Assembly: GCA_013365365.1 (NCBI GenBank)
Contig: JABVXU010000058.1
Location: forward strand, 124,001-188,000
Length of the DNA stretch: 64,000 bases
Origin: Cruorifilaria tuberocauda
Taxonomy: Eukaryota > Nematoda > Chromadorea > Rhabditida > Onchocercidae
Direction: 5' to 3'
How positions within the stretch are numbered: the stretch's first letter is position 1; the number at the start of each line of letters is the position of its first letter. The notes under the pieces were generated by a model. That model was given only the letters and a program-made list of their open reading frames with translations. It was not told the DNA's origin and made no database searches. The translations under genes and the position numbers were made by a program. Shown piece after piece: positions 23,628-36,972 of this stretch.

Positions 23628-25361
23628 CTGCAGCTGATGGAAAATCAGCATTCACGAATAGCCTGCTTGAAATTACAGTTAATTCATTCTATTATGAAGC
23701 TATAACATGAACTTCGCAGGTAGTAAATGAACTGTAAGTCTTATACTATCTATAAAAGAACTCAAAACGGGAACCATATGATTAGTAACATAACACAGGT
23801 TTTTTTTTCTAAGCTTAAAATTAAACCGTAGGATTTGTCGACTGGTTCTCTATAAAAACACCTATCATGGTGACAAAAGATGGAAGGTGGTAGAGATTTG
23901 CAATCTCCTTGATGAAGAGATGGAAAATGTTCAAGTAATATTACGAGTACTTAAAACCATTTTTTGCTTTGTTAATGATGATCACTTTAAAAATAATTAT
24001 CCTACATACTTTTATTGTTCTAAGTTTTATGTAAACGAAAAAAAAATAACGGCTAATATGCAAAACTTTTGCAATTTAATGAAGTTATACTTTTGAGAGA
24101 GAGAAAAATTCGAGAAATCATGATAAAAAGGATGCAAAACTGCCGTAGTTTTTACATTGAGAAAGCGTAAAAAAAACATCAGAATTACTTATTAAAACTA
24201 TAGGAAAATTTACAATGAATTCACAATATAAATTTTATTTTGCGGAATAGATAAATTTATTCCTTACTGGTAAAATGTTTAATTGTTAACTTATTGCGTT
24301 AACTGTTGCCATTATTTTAATTAATGCTTCAATTTCTAATTTATGGTTCTAAAAGTGCTTTGACCTTTGCATGAACTCAATGTATTCCGCTTAAATATCA
24401 CTGATTTTAAGGAAACTGTCTTGCTACAACCTTCAAAACCGAAATATCGATTTTTAAAAGAATTCTCTAAATCATACGAAAAGTGGAATTTGTCAAATAC
24501 CCCGTAAACACATTTAATACGCAAACTGGAAGCTCCCCAGAAAGGATGGATATTTAAGATGGATATAAAGTTACTAGCTTTCTCTTCTCACCTTACGATA
24601 TATAGTTGCATTTAAATTACTTTCCTTCTTAGATCTAAAACGTCAATCTTCGTTTTTACAAAGGAGCAAATAGTCGAAAATTTGAAATGGGCAAAACCCC
24701 TTACGTAACTCTGTTGTTTGCTATAACAACAAATTTGACTGCTTTTTTTAGTTTACGAAATAGTTTGCTTAAAATTTCAGTAACGTATATTCATGGAAGG
24801 AACAAATAAGCATCTTATCCATTAGGAATTCAAATGTATTGATCAAACAATTCAGCAGTTCAGGATATTCCACCAAGTTACTGATTAGGAAATCGATCAT
24901 TAGGGACTATATTTTGGAAAAGTATTGAAAAAAATTAAAGTCAAAGAAATGAAAATATGAAGACAAAAATGATGCAGCTGATCTAATCTACAGATGCATA
25001 TATTGCCTTTATCAAACAAAACTTTCCGGAATTTTTAAGAAAATTTTTCATCTACATAAAACGTAAAAAGCAAGAATAATTAGAAACTATATATTTTTGG
25101 AGAGTTAAAAGTTTAGAAATCAAGTTTTATTTACCAAGCAAATTATTCTTGATGTTTTTTAAGATTTTACTTGTCCTTTCACACTACTATCAATTCGAAT
25201 GTATTCAGGAATTCAGATAAAGTGGACATAGTTGAAAAACAAATTGAAAAATCAATCGAATAAAAATGAGGTTGTTGTAAGAGGATCCTCAAAGAGAACA
25301 AGAAAACTCTCCTTCTTCCTTCAGAAATCGAATTACATTAGCTTCTTAAAGAAACACTTAC
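23628..25361. other. Probable upstream intron(s) of the zinc-finger gene
   Basis: AT-rich, no exon that fits the required phase. A minus-strand open stretch around 24520-24340 reads for about 60 codons but has no convincing acceptor. Confidence 0.35.
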
Positions 25362-25463
25362 AGTATCAGCAGCGACTGTTTCAGCAATTTTTGAATAGAC
25401 ATTCGTTGATTCTATATCAATCGGTTTATTACCACTGCAACATGTTACGCCTTGTTCAAGCAT
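25362..25463 (-). other. Candidate 5' coding exon of the zinc-finger gene
   Basis: On the minus strand an ATG at 25463 opens 34 codons (start MLEQGVTCCSGNKPIDIEST) that end exactly at a good GTAAGT donor. It ends in phase 0 while the next known exon needs two carried bases. At least one more exon must intervene, or this belongs elsewhere. Amino-acid composition looks coding. Confidence 0.3.
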
Positions 25464-28270
25464 TCTGCTACTATAAATTTGCTTTATATTTAAAAGATTA
25501 AGGATAAGTTCGAGCAAACGAAAAGCCGCCACTACATATAAAACAGACATAGTGATTTATCACTATAAAAATAATTTGTTCAGTGATATTAAACATAAAA
25601 AGAGTATCGTAATATTAAACAAGTTTGAAAATGATTAATCTGATAACAAACAGAAGTAGTACCTATTCACAGTATATATACTCTCATTCTAATTCAAAAC
25701 AGAAATAATGAAATGGTAAATATGAGAAAATATGAAATGATAAGAGCCATAAGCAATACATCCATTTATATGATGCTACTCTGCGTACAACACAGTTGTC
25801 ATGGAAGGGAAGGTTGGATAAGAGTCAGATAGTAATGATTTCCGCTATAATTACTGATGTCCAAGGATATCAACTGTTCAATGAGAAGAAAGTCACGCAT
25901 CCCTTCAATTTCACTAAAACATCTAACACACTCTTTATCAACACCACAAACGATGATAAAAATGATAGGAAAGATTAAACTGATATCAGTAATAATTGTT
26001 CTACTGTTAGTGAAATTAGTACCTACCATAATCAAATGGGAGTAAATCTAAGCTTATATCATAGCAAGAGAGATCTTTCGAGAATTCCATCTCTCTTTCT
26101 CTCTCTATTTCACAAAATGATCGAAAGACCAAGCTATTCCATAAATCAATTTAAAATTTAAATTAAAAAATTTTTGCCAATAATCAACATTGACAGCAAG
26201 ATGATAAGCACAGAAACCTTCCCATCAAAACCAAAAAATATCGTTTCCATCTTATTTCTAGCATTTATTAAGAGAGGACGTGCGGGAAGAAGTAATCTAA
26301 GAAACATTCCTTTCTCATGCCAAATGAGGAACGAAGGCCAACGTACAGGGATGTGGGGTGAGGAGAACAGACGTTAAGGTCATAGGTACTGCAGCAGACG
26401 AGACGCTGCTGCTATCTGCTACATCACGGATAGACGACGACAGATGCAATCGAGCAGTGAAGTGAGTAAAGCGCTTCCCATCCACGCTTCCTCCGCTCCT
26501 TATCTAGAACCATTATTATGTACACACTACACACACATGCATAAACAAGAGAAACATATAAATTAGCTAGAAAAATATCATCCATGACTAGAAATACTTT
26601 GGGATTAATTATTTCTATTACTTGAATGATGTACTTCTCTGCAAATAGAAAGAGTAAGGAAGAATATCTGATAGAAAGTAATTGTGTAAACAACAATTAC
26701 AATAAGTGATAACATCAAGTAATAAAAATACTGCATGATTGACATTTCACATGAATTGTAAAGCTTTCAGAAAAGATCGATCAATCATGCAGGAATGATC
26801 AATGATCCATTCATTTTAATTTGATCCTCACTGATTACTTCACATTCATTACATTACACATATCAGTGTCTAATTCCACTACTCTTCTCCCTATCATCCT
26901 TTATCATTGAGTTTTACAGAAAGATTTTATACAGGTTTGCTTTTCATATCATTTCTTTCATTACTTTCAACATTTTGAAAATCTAATAAATAAATAATGA
27001 ATTCAACAAATGAATGCTACGATCTGTCATACGACTTTCCCGAGATAAATAAAAAAACAACAATAAGTGACATATTTTTTTATCATACGGATGATGATAA
27101 TATTGTGGAAGAATAAAGAGCCTTTGATTTTCACACTTTCAATTAAACTTATTCGATATTGAATGTATGGGAAAAAAAATCTGTATGAAAAGAACAACCT
27201 GAAGATTTTACTAATCAAAAGAAAATTTACTGATAGCCGAAGTGATAGAATTCAACTACTTATGATAACAAGGTGATGTGAATTTCATAAAATGAACAAA
27301 ACGATTTCAATTTTTACTTTGTTTATAAGCCGTAAAAAGTGTATAATTAGAAGAAATAATTTCAAAAAAAATTGCATTTCCTTAATTACTAATAAAAGTC
27401 TTGCAATTGGAAAATGAATTCATTAAGCCAATTAATTATCTCGCACAAACGCAAAAGAGTTGCCGAAGAAAATGAAAAAAAAGAAGGAGTTACCAAAAAA
27501 AGTACACGCTCCTTTTTTGCAAGCGTAAAGAAATCATATTTACCGTCCACAGGGGAGAGAAAACTGTTAGAGATTTCGGATGTCATTGAACGAAAAGTGC
27601 AAAGATGCGTTACGTCACATCCTTTTACTGCCCTCTCCCTCTCCCTCTCTCTCTCTCCCTTCCAAATTGCGTGAGACGAATCACTGACCATCGTCGTTAT
27701 ATATTCTACCTTGATAACAAAACCCAGTCTGTTGAAAAATTCAAAAAAATAATTTCTCTTGTTAGCTAACTTTGTCAAAAGTTAAATTGAAATGCCAGAA
27801 GAGATGATAATATTAAGATGTTAATTTTTTGCAGATTGAATAGATAAGCTATCAAATAATTTTTTTTTCAATTTAAATAAGCTATTATTATTTCATTCAC
27901 TTAACTTCGCTGATGAAAATTAGATCAATCAACAAGGTGGACAAGGAAATGAATGGATTAAGTAAATTAATCTAATGAGAAATAAAAGTCTAAGGTAAGC
28001 CTTAGCACATATGTAGACAACCTTTATATCTTCTGTTCCCATTACCTTAAGAATGCCTTCTTTGGGTCTTAGGAATAAAATCATTAAAAAGGAAAGGTCA
28101 CAGAGAGAGGGAGAAAAAGAAAGAGAGAAAAAGGGAGAGATGAATGAATAAGAAAAAAGAATTCTTATCGACGCAAATGGCCAAACCCACAACTGAACGT
28201 GCGACTCAATCATCTTGTAATTCATTATAACTGCACGTACAAACTCAACATCTTGTATGAAAAATCTGAA

Positions 28271-28456
28271 CGTCACATACACATTTGCGTCATTTACGTG
28301 ACGAATTGCGATGACGTGAAGTCACAAAAAAATTTCGACAATTAATTTGGAATATGGACGCTGTCTGCTGTGACATCCATTTAACGTGTTATAAATTACC
28401 GAATTCGCAGACGGACTAATCGAGGACAAACACGCGGAAAAGAAAAAAAGACGTCA
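28271..28456. promoter_or_regulatory. Cluster of CRE-like TGACG motifs
   Basis: Five TGACG or CGTCA cores lie at 28271, 28288, 28299, 28312 and 28452, the first four within 46 bp. The last is in a GACGTC palindrome. Such cores are bound by bZIP factors of the CREB/ATF type. The base composition is GC-richer than nearby. Function is inferred. Confidence 0.35.
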
Positions 28457-29437
28457 AAACATAACATTGATGAGGAAGTAGTAGACGATGTTAGGGAAGA
28501 TAGCCATGCACACAGGAGAAGATTCTGGAAGAGCGTCCTCAAAGTGTACTTTTAATGATAGGGTGGGAGGAATAATGCTATAATTAAGAGCTTAAATGAT
28601 CAGTTATTCCCACTACGTATGATCACGCATTTGGAGGCCGTCCCGAGTAATATGAAAGACTCAAGTGTCTCTCAAAATATTAGTTAACATCTGATGGAAA
28701 TTAGGAAATTATCACATGACTGGGAAACTTATCAAAATATTGTCAACATTTAATCTATTTCTGTAAGAGTTCTTAGAAAAATTTTCAATGGATGTGACAG
28801 CAATCAACCTGAGCTTATTCCTTTCTTCCTTCAACTTATTTCTTTTACCACGAATAGAATAACTAAACAATGAATTATTGACAAAACGATACACATTGAT
28901 GAAAAAAGAAAGAGAAGAAAGAAATCAGTGTAAAACTCTCTCATTCATTTATCATTCAGCTATATCCAAGATATCACGGGGGAGAATTTAATTACAGACT
29001 ACGCGTTTCTCTCTTAATTATACTGTTCATATCATCTGATTAAATATTTTTAAGGAAAAAAGTTAATTCAAAGATATATTTTCCTAATACCATAAGTTAC
29101 TTTTCAATTCTCAATCAGACAACTAATTATTCTCATACTTCATCTAACAGAAAAAGAAAAAATAAGTAACAAAAAATAACACTTCAGCATTATCATTATC
29201 AATCTCCTATCTTTTTTCATTGTCTACCCAAAAATCACGACCATTTAAAATAAAAATCATTAAATTTCAGTCACTTATTGATGTTTAATTGGAATCGATT
29301 AAGATTCCATCAAAGCTTATCAATAGAATGCAGAAAGAATTTAAATCAACTTATATAGGATCGATTTTTCTCTTGTAATTATAACAAAGAATATTCATAT
29401 TTTATTAATAAAAAATCAATTCTTTTTTGTGAATTCA

Positions 29438-29510
29438 AATAGAAATAGAATTTAATTCCGAAGAAATAGAAACAGAATTTAATTCCGAAGAAATAGAAAT
29501 AGAAATTGAG
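29438..29510. repeat. Short tandem repeat, about 27-bp unit
   Basis: Two and a half copies of an AATAGAAAYAGAATTTAATT-type unit ending in CCGAAG. Non-coding context. Confidence 0.7.
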
Positions 29511-29712
29511 AGATTCGCAAATTTCATACAAATTTAAATAGAAATAAAATTAAATTTAAAACACAAACTTTTCCTCAATAAAACTGGAATAAATTTTTTT
29601 GAATGAATTGGAAAGCTGTCGAGAAATGAAAGAGACAATTAAGAATATAGAGATTTAAAAAAGGAAAAAAATTCAGCTAATACAGAAGAAAATGTAAAGG
29701 GGAAAGCATTAC

Positions 29713-29740
29713 AGAGAAGAGAAGAGAAGAGAAGAGAGAA
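29713..29740. repeat. AGAGA pentanucleotide microsatellite
   Basis: About five AGAGA units followed by degenerate purine sequence. Non-coding context. Confidence 0.75.
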
Positions 29741-32700
29741 AGAGAATGCATCTATAAATGACATGCCTATAAATATTCTAAGGCCTATAACGGTTAATCG
29801 AGAATTATAAGATAGATCGATTTGAATGAAAGCTTAGCAAGAGATATGAATTCGATAATTCTGATTATTTCGATGCAATTGAAAGCTTTTCAGTCTTACT
29901 GCTTGCTTTGCTAACTTGAAATGTTGGCAACGAAGTAACAATTTATAGCTTAAAGGAATGATTAAACAATACTCAGTCAAACAAACACTGCCTCTTCCTT
30001 GCTCGGAAAAATTTTCCAAAATTTTTTAAAAACAATTTTTTATCGTTACAAAAGTTACAGTTCTCTTAATTACCTATCTAATCTCTTTGCGATAACTTTT
30101 TTTTGATTAATACAATGTAATATTTGTTAATTTGATAACAAATGATTAAACATACTTATTGTCAATATATTAATAAATCTTTACAATTAGAATTTACAAT
30201 AAATAAAACTATCTGTTGCATTAAACAATGTGATTATACTATCTTAACAGATGCGTAAATCAATTTATTTGCACTAAAATATTCCATTCCTGTGCCAGGT
30301 TAAACCAGCTTAGGCCAGATGTTTTCCTACCAGAGTTTTTCTTTAGCTATTTATTTCGTTAACGAAAATGAATTTGAAAAGAAAAAGTGAAAGAAGAAAA
30401 TTGAAGGAAAAAGAGCAGCGCATACATAAATACATGGACGAATGCATAAAAATATTATAAAAAAGAAAAAAATCACAATCAGTTTTAATGTTTCATGAGA
30501 TGAAAAACATGTAAATTTGATGAAATGATGAATATTGCTGGGAAAGATTTTCAATTCAATTCAGGTTACTTATTGAGAAAGCAAAAAAAGAGGAATATGA
30601 CAAAGATGATATTGGTATGATTTGGAAAATAATGGTAAAAATGATCAGTGTTGGAAAATACTAAATAGTGATATCAATAATGATGGAAAATAACAGGATG
30701 ATACAACTCACTATTTTCCAATTAGGCATTAACCAAATCATTGTTCTATATTAGTGATGTATTTTGATTGAAGCTTATGCCAGTAAAAATATGGGATAAC
30801 TACATTTAGGTAAATACATGGATTTATTTTTTTGGCACTAATGAATTAATTTTAATTTGAAAAATATAATAGTTTACGCTAAGGATGTGAAAAATGTATG
30901 AAATTTTATGGTCATTTATTAAATTTAATCTATCATTTTTTGAACAATTCTAACTTCCAAAAATGAGAAAGAACTGTTTCTTTTCTCAAAGTTTCTTTCG
31001 TCACTTCAACCTTTCCGTTCTTTCTACATTCGTATAATTTTCTGCCGATTCTTTAAATATTAATAATATATTAAGAAATTTAATATTCAAGCAAAATTAC
31101 AGTAAATAATCTCTTTGATAAAAAAAAACAATAATTTAAATGAAAATATTACTGCTTGCATGGTTATTAAATTCCATTATTCTTAAAGAAAAAATACGCA
31201 CATTTCAAAATGATTTTAAAAAATAAACAATTTTTAAGTTGGACAATTAATTGTATCAATACATTAAACTTTTACTGTGCATGAATTTTACTTTCACAAA
31301 TAGAACTTTTTCCTGTTAAATATCACTCGTTCAAACAATTTAAGAGTTACCATGAAAGTAAAGTTTTCCATGGTAATTCTTACTCTTTATTTTTTCCCAG
31401 GTTTCATTTTGATATTAAGTCTATTAGGATTTACTTCATAGTACAATTCTTGAAAATTTATACACACGTGGATGAGTAGGAAAAGCGGTCAGTGACTTCC
31501 GTATTCCTAAAGAACTAATGAATCGGAAAGGAAAGGGAAAATGAGTGACGTTCCGGCGACGATAAAGCTCCGTCCGATCCGGCCGTTCCTCTCTACCCCA
31601 ACACGATTGTGACAACACTGTGATGAGAGCACACTAGAAAGCAGCGCGATCTTCGGTCAATAACAGTCTTTAAACACATTGACCATTTGATACTTCTCTT
31701 TACCCTCTCTCTCTCTCTCTGAAATGCTGCAAAAAGATTCCCATTGCTTTCAAGACTTTCTACCATGAGTTATGAAATTTAATTCACGACAGCGAAATTG
31801 GAGAGAATTCGAAATATTCCATTCAACGATAATTAACACTTGATAAGCTAAAAAAATATCTATATTTCACAGTTTGGAGAAATTTCAAAACGCTTATTAC
31901 CTAACTTAAACGTTGTTTTATTTTTTAATTCATAAGTAATTATGTTAGCTTATAGCTTATAATCATTAACAAAAATCAATGAAAAACTAAGAAATTTAAT
32001 GATGTCTAATAAGAAATATAAACTGTTCAAAAAACCAACTCCCACGAAAAAGTAAGTAATAAAGTTTTCAATGATTCCAAAAATTAATTTTACTACTCAC
32101 CGTTTTTTTTACTACCTCTGATTATGACGTAACGTTCTCGAGGTCGAGCTGTGTTACGATTTGCGTGGCATATAAGCATGCGCGTATCAATTGCAAGCAT
32201 GCATGCATGAATTCGAAATAATTACAACGTGTGTGGTTATTATTGACGAGATAGCCACTCTATCGACATAATTATGCCACATGTATTTATTAATTTATTA
32301 TTTTTATTCAGGGAATATATTTAGCTGATGATTATTAATATTTGATTCCCAGCACTTTCCTTTAAGCTATTGGAAAAATTAAACTGAAATTTCCTCGCCT
32401 TTCCTTTAAGCTTTTGGAAAGATTAGAATAAAGTAATGATTTAGAGGAACTAGCACGGCAAACAAATTATGCAAATTCAGTTATAATACGTAAATTGTTA
32501 ATTCTAAAAGTAAGAGGAATTTGTCATTACTGATTATTACATTTCATAATTTACGTTGAATTAATGAAAAGAAATTATAGAGCTGATCGAATGAGGACTG
32601 AAATGATTTAAGTATATAAAACCTGTCAGCTTCTCAAGTTCAATCTATGCATTGCGGGACACCTCGGATAGTGAAGGAAATCTATCAGTTCTTATTCCAG

Positions 32701-34200
32701 GAAATTTCATATATAAACTTCATGCCAGGAAAGTAAGATATTTCTAGTTCGCGTTTTGGTTATAATTCACGACCGATTAAGCTGTTAATAGTTAACTAAA
32801 CTCTTCAATTATCAATATTATTAATTCTTCGGAGTAGTTTAACCGGATTTCAGCATACAAACAGAAGGTTATGTCACTGAAGAATTTGAAAATTTATGAC
32901 TGTTACATGCTAAATTCCCAAAGAGCGCCGAAAAAGAATTAATTTGAAAAATATTTTATCCATGGCTTAATGGATTCATAATCTTAGCATGATCGAAATA
33001 AGGGAAAGGAGAGAAAGAGTGAATTATTTGAGGAGTAACAATCAGAAGATTGTAAAACATCGTCTATTGAAACTAATTACTGCGTAAACTGTTTTTACCG
33101 GAAAGTGATGGTTGCCTAATTGTTTGAAGATGACCGCACTAAAATGACCATTGTCCATCTATCTCATTATGAAAAAGAACATCGGACATACTATTTCTTC
33201 TAATTATAATAAACCGAAAGACTTAATGGAAAATGAATGAATCGATCAACAAATACATATATTGTAGGATCAATAGACAAGTCCTCTTTGCAGGCTATTA
33301 AGAGATGAAGCATTTCATTAATAGAGCTGTACGATTAATAGGAAAGGATTTCTATTTCCTGGAGATCTATAAATAGTTTTCATCAGCATTATATACAAAA
33401 ACATACATCTACAAATTGTTTACAAGTCCCTTTAATCTTATCACAAGAGATTAGGTATACCTGAGAAACTCTATACATACAATCAGGTGAAAAGAAAATG
33501 TCATTATGGAATTGAAAATAAAGTTTGCAGGACTAGGCTCATAGTAAGATCGTAACGATTTTTTCAAGCAACTCATTTGGAAAATGAATCTAAGGATAAC
33601 AACATACGCTTGAGTATTTCAAGAATTCTCGAACAAACAAATCAATTTAGAGTTTAAAAGTTTTTGAACAAGAATTTTTAAACAAGAAGAAACATTTTAA
33701 AGGATTATAAGAAACGAAGATGGAGAAGAAAAGTATGAAAGATATCTCTGTTAGATTGTTTTAAAATTATTCCAACAAATTGATTTGATTAATTAAATAA
33801 ATTTATCGTCACATCTAAAAAATATTTAAGATACGTATTTAAGCATAAGAAATGTGAATGATTATTACAATAACTATTATCATCGAATGGTTTAAAACGA
33901 CATTTAACAGTGACAGCCTTCTATGACTTATATTGTTAATTAAGCCAGGAAACAAGCTGATTAGAAATGGGAAAAAAAGGGAAGGAAGAAAGGAAGGGAA
34001 AATATTCATGCAATTTGCTAAGTTAAATTCGAGAGTTTTCTTTACAGATTTTACCGAATAAGCTTGGAAGATCTGAAATTTTTTTTATATCTTCAATTTT
34101 GGCTAATTTAAATAGACGTTTATGTAAAATATGCCTGGAAATTCAAAAGCAGATTGAAGAGAACTAATACATGTGAGGAAGAAAGGGAGAGAGAGGGAGA

Positions 34201-34500
34201 ATCATAAATGAGGATTGCAATTGGATTACGACCCCGAACCTCATCACCCATCACCATCACTATCACCGCCACTATTGCTGCTACTACTACTGCTGCTGCT
34301 GCTGCGATTGCTGCATCGGCGACAGTGATGACAGCAGCGGTGATTGTGGTGTTGGTGGTGATGGTGGTGGCGGTGATGGTGGTGATGGCGGTAATGGTAG
34401 CAGTAACAATAGCACCATCAATAACAATCATACAAATTTATTGCATTCGTCCATCTGTCCTCTCTTCCATTTTCCGCATTTTAACTACGCTTATTTGTAA
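34201..34500. repeat. GC-rich trinucleotide island (CAC/CTG, then GGT/GAT)
   Basis: The left half is built of CAC, CTA and CTG triplets (34235-34318), the right half of GGT, GAT and GGC triplets (34319-34410). The halves are partly self-complementary. Several frames are open through it. One plus-strand frame has a run of Gly/Asp (GDSDDSSGDCGVGGDGGGGD), then Asn/Ser-rich and His/Phe-rich residues to a TAA at 34498-34500. It could be a disordered-region exon of an unseen gene or a simple-sequence island. Confidence 0.55.
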
Positions 34501-35613
34501 CAAATTGAGAATTATAATCCTTTTCACATCATTTGGCCATATATTCTATGAAAAAAAGACTATTTCATTCAATTATATAATTGAACAAAACTAAACTTAT
34601 TGTTCTAATTAAAAAAAATAAATGATTCTATTAATTTAATAATTCCAAACAGGTTGAAGTTTAATTTCGTTTCAACTATAACTCTACAAAGAGTCAGTTA
34701 ATTATAACCCTTAAGTAAGAGTTGCTATAAATTTAGAGCATTTAGAGCATATTATTGAATGTTGTATTGTCAAGCAAGAATGGCATAATTGTTCAATTGA
34801 AGAAATATTCTAAACAGTGAATTATTCTTTTTACTTCAAGATAAAAGTGATAAGAAAATTGACAATTCTGAGAAGTGAATGATAAGGCTCAAAAGGAACA
34901 ACCTCCTAATGGATAATTTTTCAAAACTATTTAAATTCATCTATGATACGAAGAATAATTCAGTAAATATGCATATAAATCATTCAATTTTAATAGGGAA
35001 TGTTACAAACTATCAAATCATTACCAGTCAGATTTCTCTATCACATGGAAATGAATTCAATATTATAATTAATTCCATAAAATAAATATAAATTAAATAT
35101 ATCAAAGAATTTCAACTAATTTGAATACATTTAAGGTTCATGTTGTGCAAACAGTTTAGAAGAGATAAAAACGTGTCGTATGAAATAGCCACGAAACGAA
35201 TAACCACCATTTCTGTATTGTATCAATTTCAAGTGAATACAGCAATTAAACAATCAAAATTCTAACTAAAAAGCTTGAAAACTGAAATGAAATAGAAATC
35301 AATTTCTGGATAATCTGGAAATAGCAGCAGGAAAAAATAAATAAAAAGCAAATGAATCTTACAATTCTCAAATGAATTTTTTTTCTTTTGTCTGCAATTC
35401 CTTAATCATTTAAATGAAATGAAATTCAAAACTGTAATTCTGTATTTTACCAAGTAAAAAAATGAAAAGTTAAGTTTATAATAAAATTAAAAAAGTTTAA
35501 AGTAGAAAAAAGACAAAGAAAAAGAAAATGAATGAATGATAGGAAGACAGGTAATTTCAAAGAAACGTCCTTGACTTTTTGAAACAACCACTCTTCCCCT
35601 TCCTTCCTTCTCC

Positions 35614-35707
35614 TACTGTATACAAAATCCGTTCATTTCAATTCTTACTGTACGGAAAACCGTTCAATTCCTTTCTTCCCTTCCTTTACTGTATACAGAA
35701 TCCGTTC
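35614..35707. repeat. Three dispersed copies of a TACTGTATACARAATCCGTTC motif
   Basis: Copies start at 35614, 35646 (diverged: TACTGTACGGAAAACCGTTC) and 35687, separated by pyrimidine-rich TTCCTTCC stretches. It looks like a decayed tandem repeat with a unit of 32-41 bp. Confidence 0.7.
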
Positions 35708-36927
35708 CACCCATCTTGCTCCTTTCCTTTCCTATTTTTGCTCGGAATATCAGAAAGTGGCTCATTGAGTTAGGCGCAAATGGACGGGATGGGATAGAGT
35801 GCTGTTAATGGTGAGAAAATGATGCTAAAAAATTCGAAAAAAAAGAAAGGTATATAGCATTGAAGCAATTGGAATGTATGATAAGGATGAAAGAGTAGAG
35901 TGAGTGGAGATGGAAGAGAGTGTAAAGAAAATGATTAAATGATACAGTTTTTTTCTGAAAACAAATTTTTGCCATTTAAGAAAAGAACATATTTGAAAAA
36001 TTAAGTATGGAAAGAAATGAAACAAAGAAATGATAAGAAGTGATAAGAGATTTCTCTTCTCCAGACTTTATATCATATATTTTAGCAGAATTTATTGTTA
36101 AATTTTTCCTGAAAAAAAGGAAAAGAAATCGAAATGAAAAATTTATTGCGTGCAATTTTTGTTTTTTATCAATTTAAAATGAAATGCTACGGCTTTAACA
36201 GTTTTTGAAATGCTTAGCTTTTTTTTCTCGTACCGACTAAACAATGCATAGTATTAAGAGCAACGAGTAATAGAAGAGATTTTTGCGCTCATTTATAGAA
36301 AACAATTTGATAGGAAAGAAGATATTATCAAATATTGTTTTGCACGATACTCAGTTGATTTTCAGTTTCACTTTGAAAAGTAAATAGAAACAATAAAATA
36401 GAATGTTCGGCTGGTATCGGAGGATAATGAATGATTTAGTGAAATATTAATACAAAAGACAATAGGAAAAAAAACAGACAATTAAAAGCGATTAAAAACT
36501 CGTTAATTTGTTCATCATTTCAAAAAGGTATGAATTTATATTTCCACTTACAATTTTAGATTTAAATAACAAATTCTTTGAGAAATAACGATTGAATTCA
36601 AGAATTGAATTCAAAATTTTTTTAATACATAAAACATTTAATTTAACCTAATTAGTAATTTGGCTTGGCTTAATGTATAACATGAAAAATGTATCAAAAT
36701 ATGTATCGAATATCGTTTAACTGTTACACAACTGAAATTTTTGTTACTGATACTCATATATTTGATAGAGAAACAATTGATGCATAGATAAGTATCAACA
36801 GAATTTCACCAATATCGATCGAAAATTGATGGAAATGAATAGGATTCGACGGGTTTGTTGTTGCTCATTTGGGGATCGCACTCTAAGAGATGGCAACTTT
36901 TCTTGTTAATACTATTGGCGTTGTTAA

Positions 36928-36972
36928 AAGAAGAGAGAGAGAAGTAGAGAGAGAGAGAGAGAGGGAGAAGGA
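36928..36972. repeat. GA microsatellite
   Basis: Nearly uninterrupted GA dinucleotides with a few interruptions. Non-coding context. Confidence 0.8.

Larger units (their letters stand above)
25464..34200. other. Gene-poor region with GC-richer islands
   Basis: No supported exon. Islands less AT-rich than the surroundings lie at about 26270-26500, 28180-28560, 31440-31640 and 32110-32240. CT/GA microsatellites occur at 26090-26107, 27629-27662, 28098-28142 and 31703-31720. TGACG/CGTCA motifs recur in and near the islands (27612, 28271, 28288, 28299, 28312, 28452, 31546, 32125). This may be the promoter and enhancer region of the minus-strand zinc-finger gene; that is inference from position. 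Confidence 0.4.

Noticed and set aside
24336..24524. Minus-strand frame as the missing exon of the zinc-finger gene
   Set aside because: No good acceptor and no donor giving the required two-base carry into the exon starting at 23627.
27389..27778. 129-codon minus-strand frame
   Set aside because: It runs through a CT microsatellite (Arg/Glu repeats) and has no splice or homology support.
34120..34431. Minus-strand Thr/Ala/Val-rich open frame as a gene
   Set aside because: It is the translation of simple triplet repeats; composition is dictated by the repeat and several other frames are equally open.
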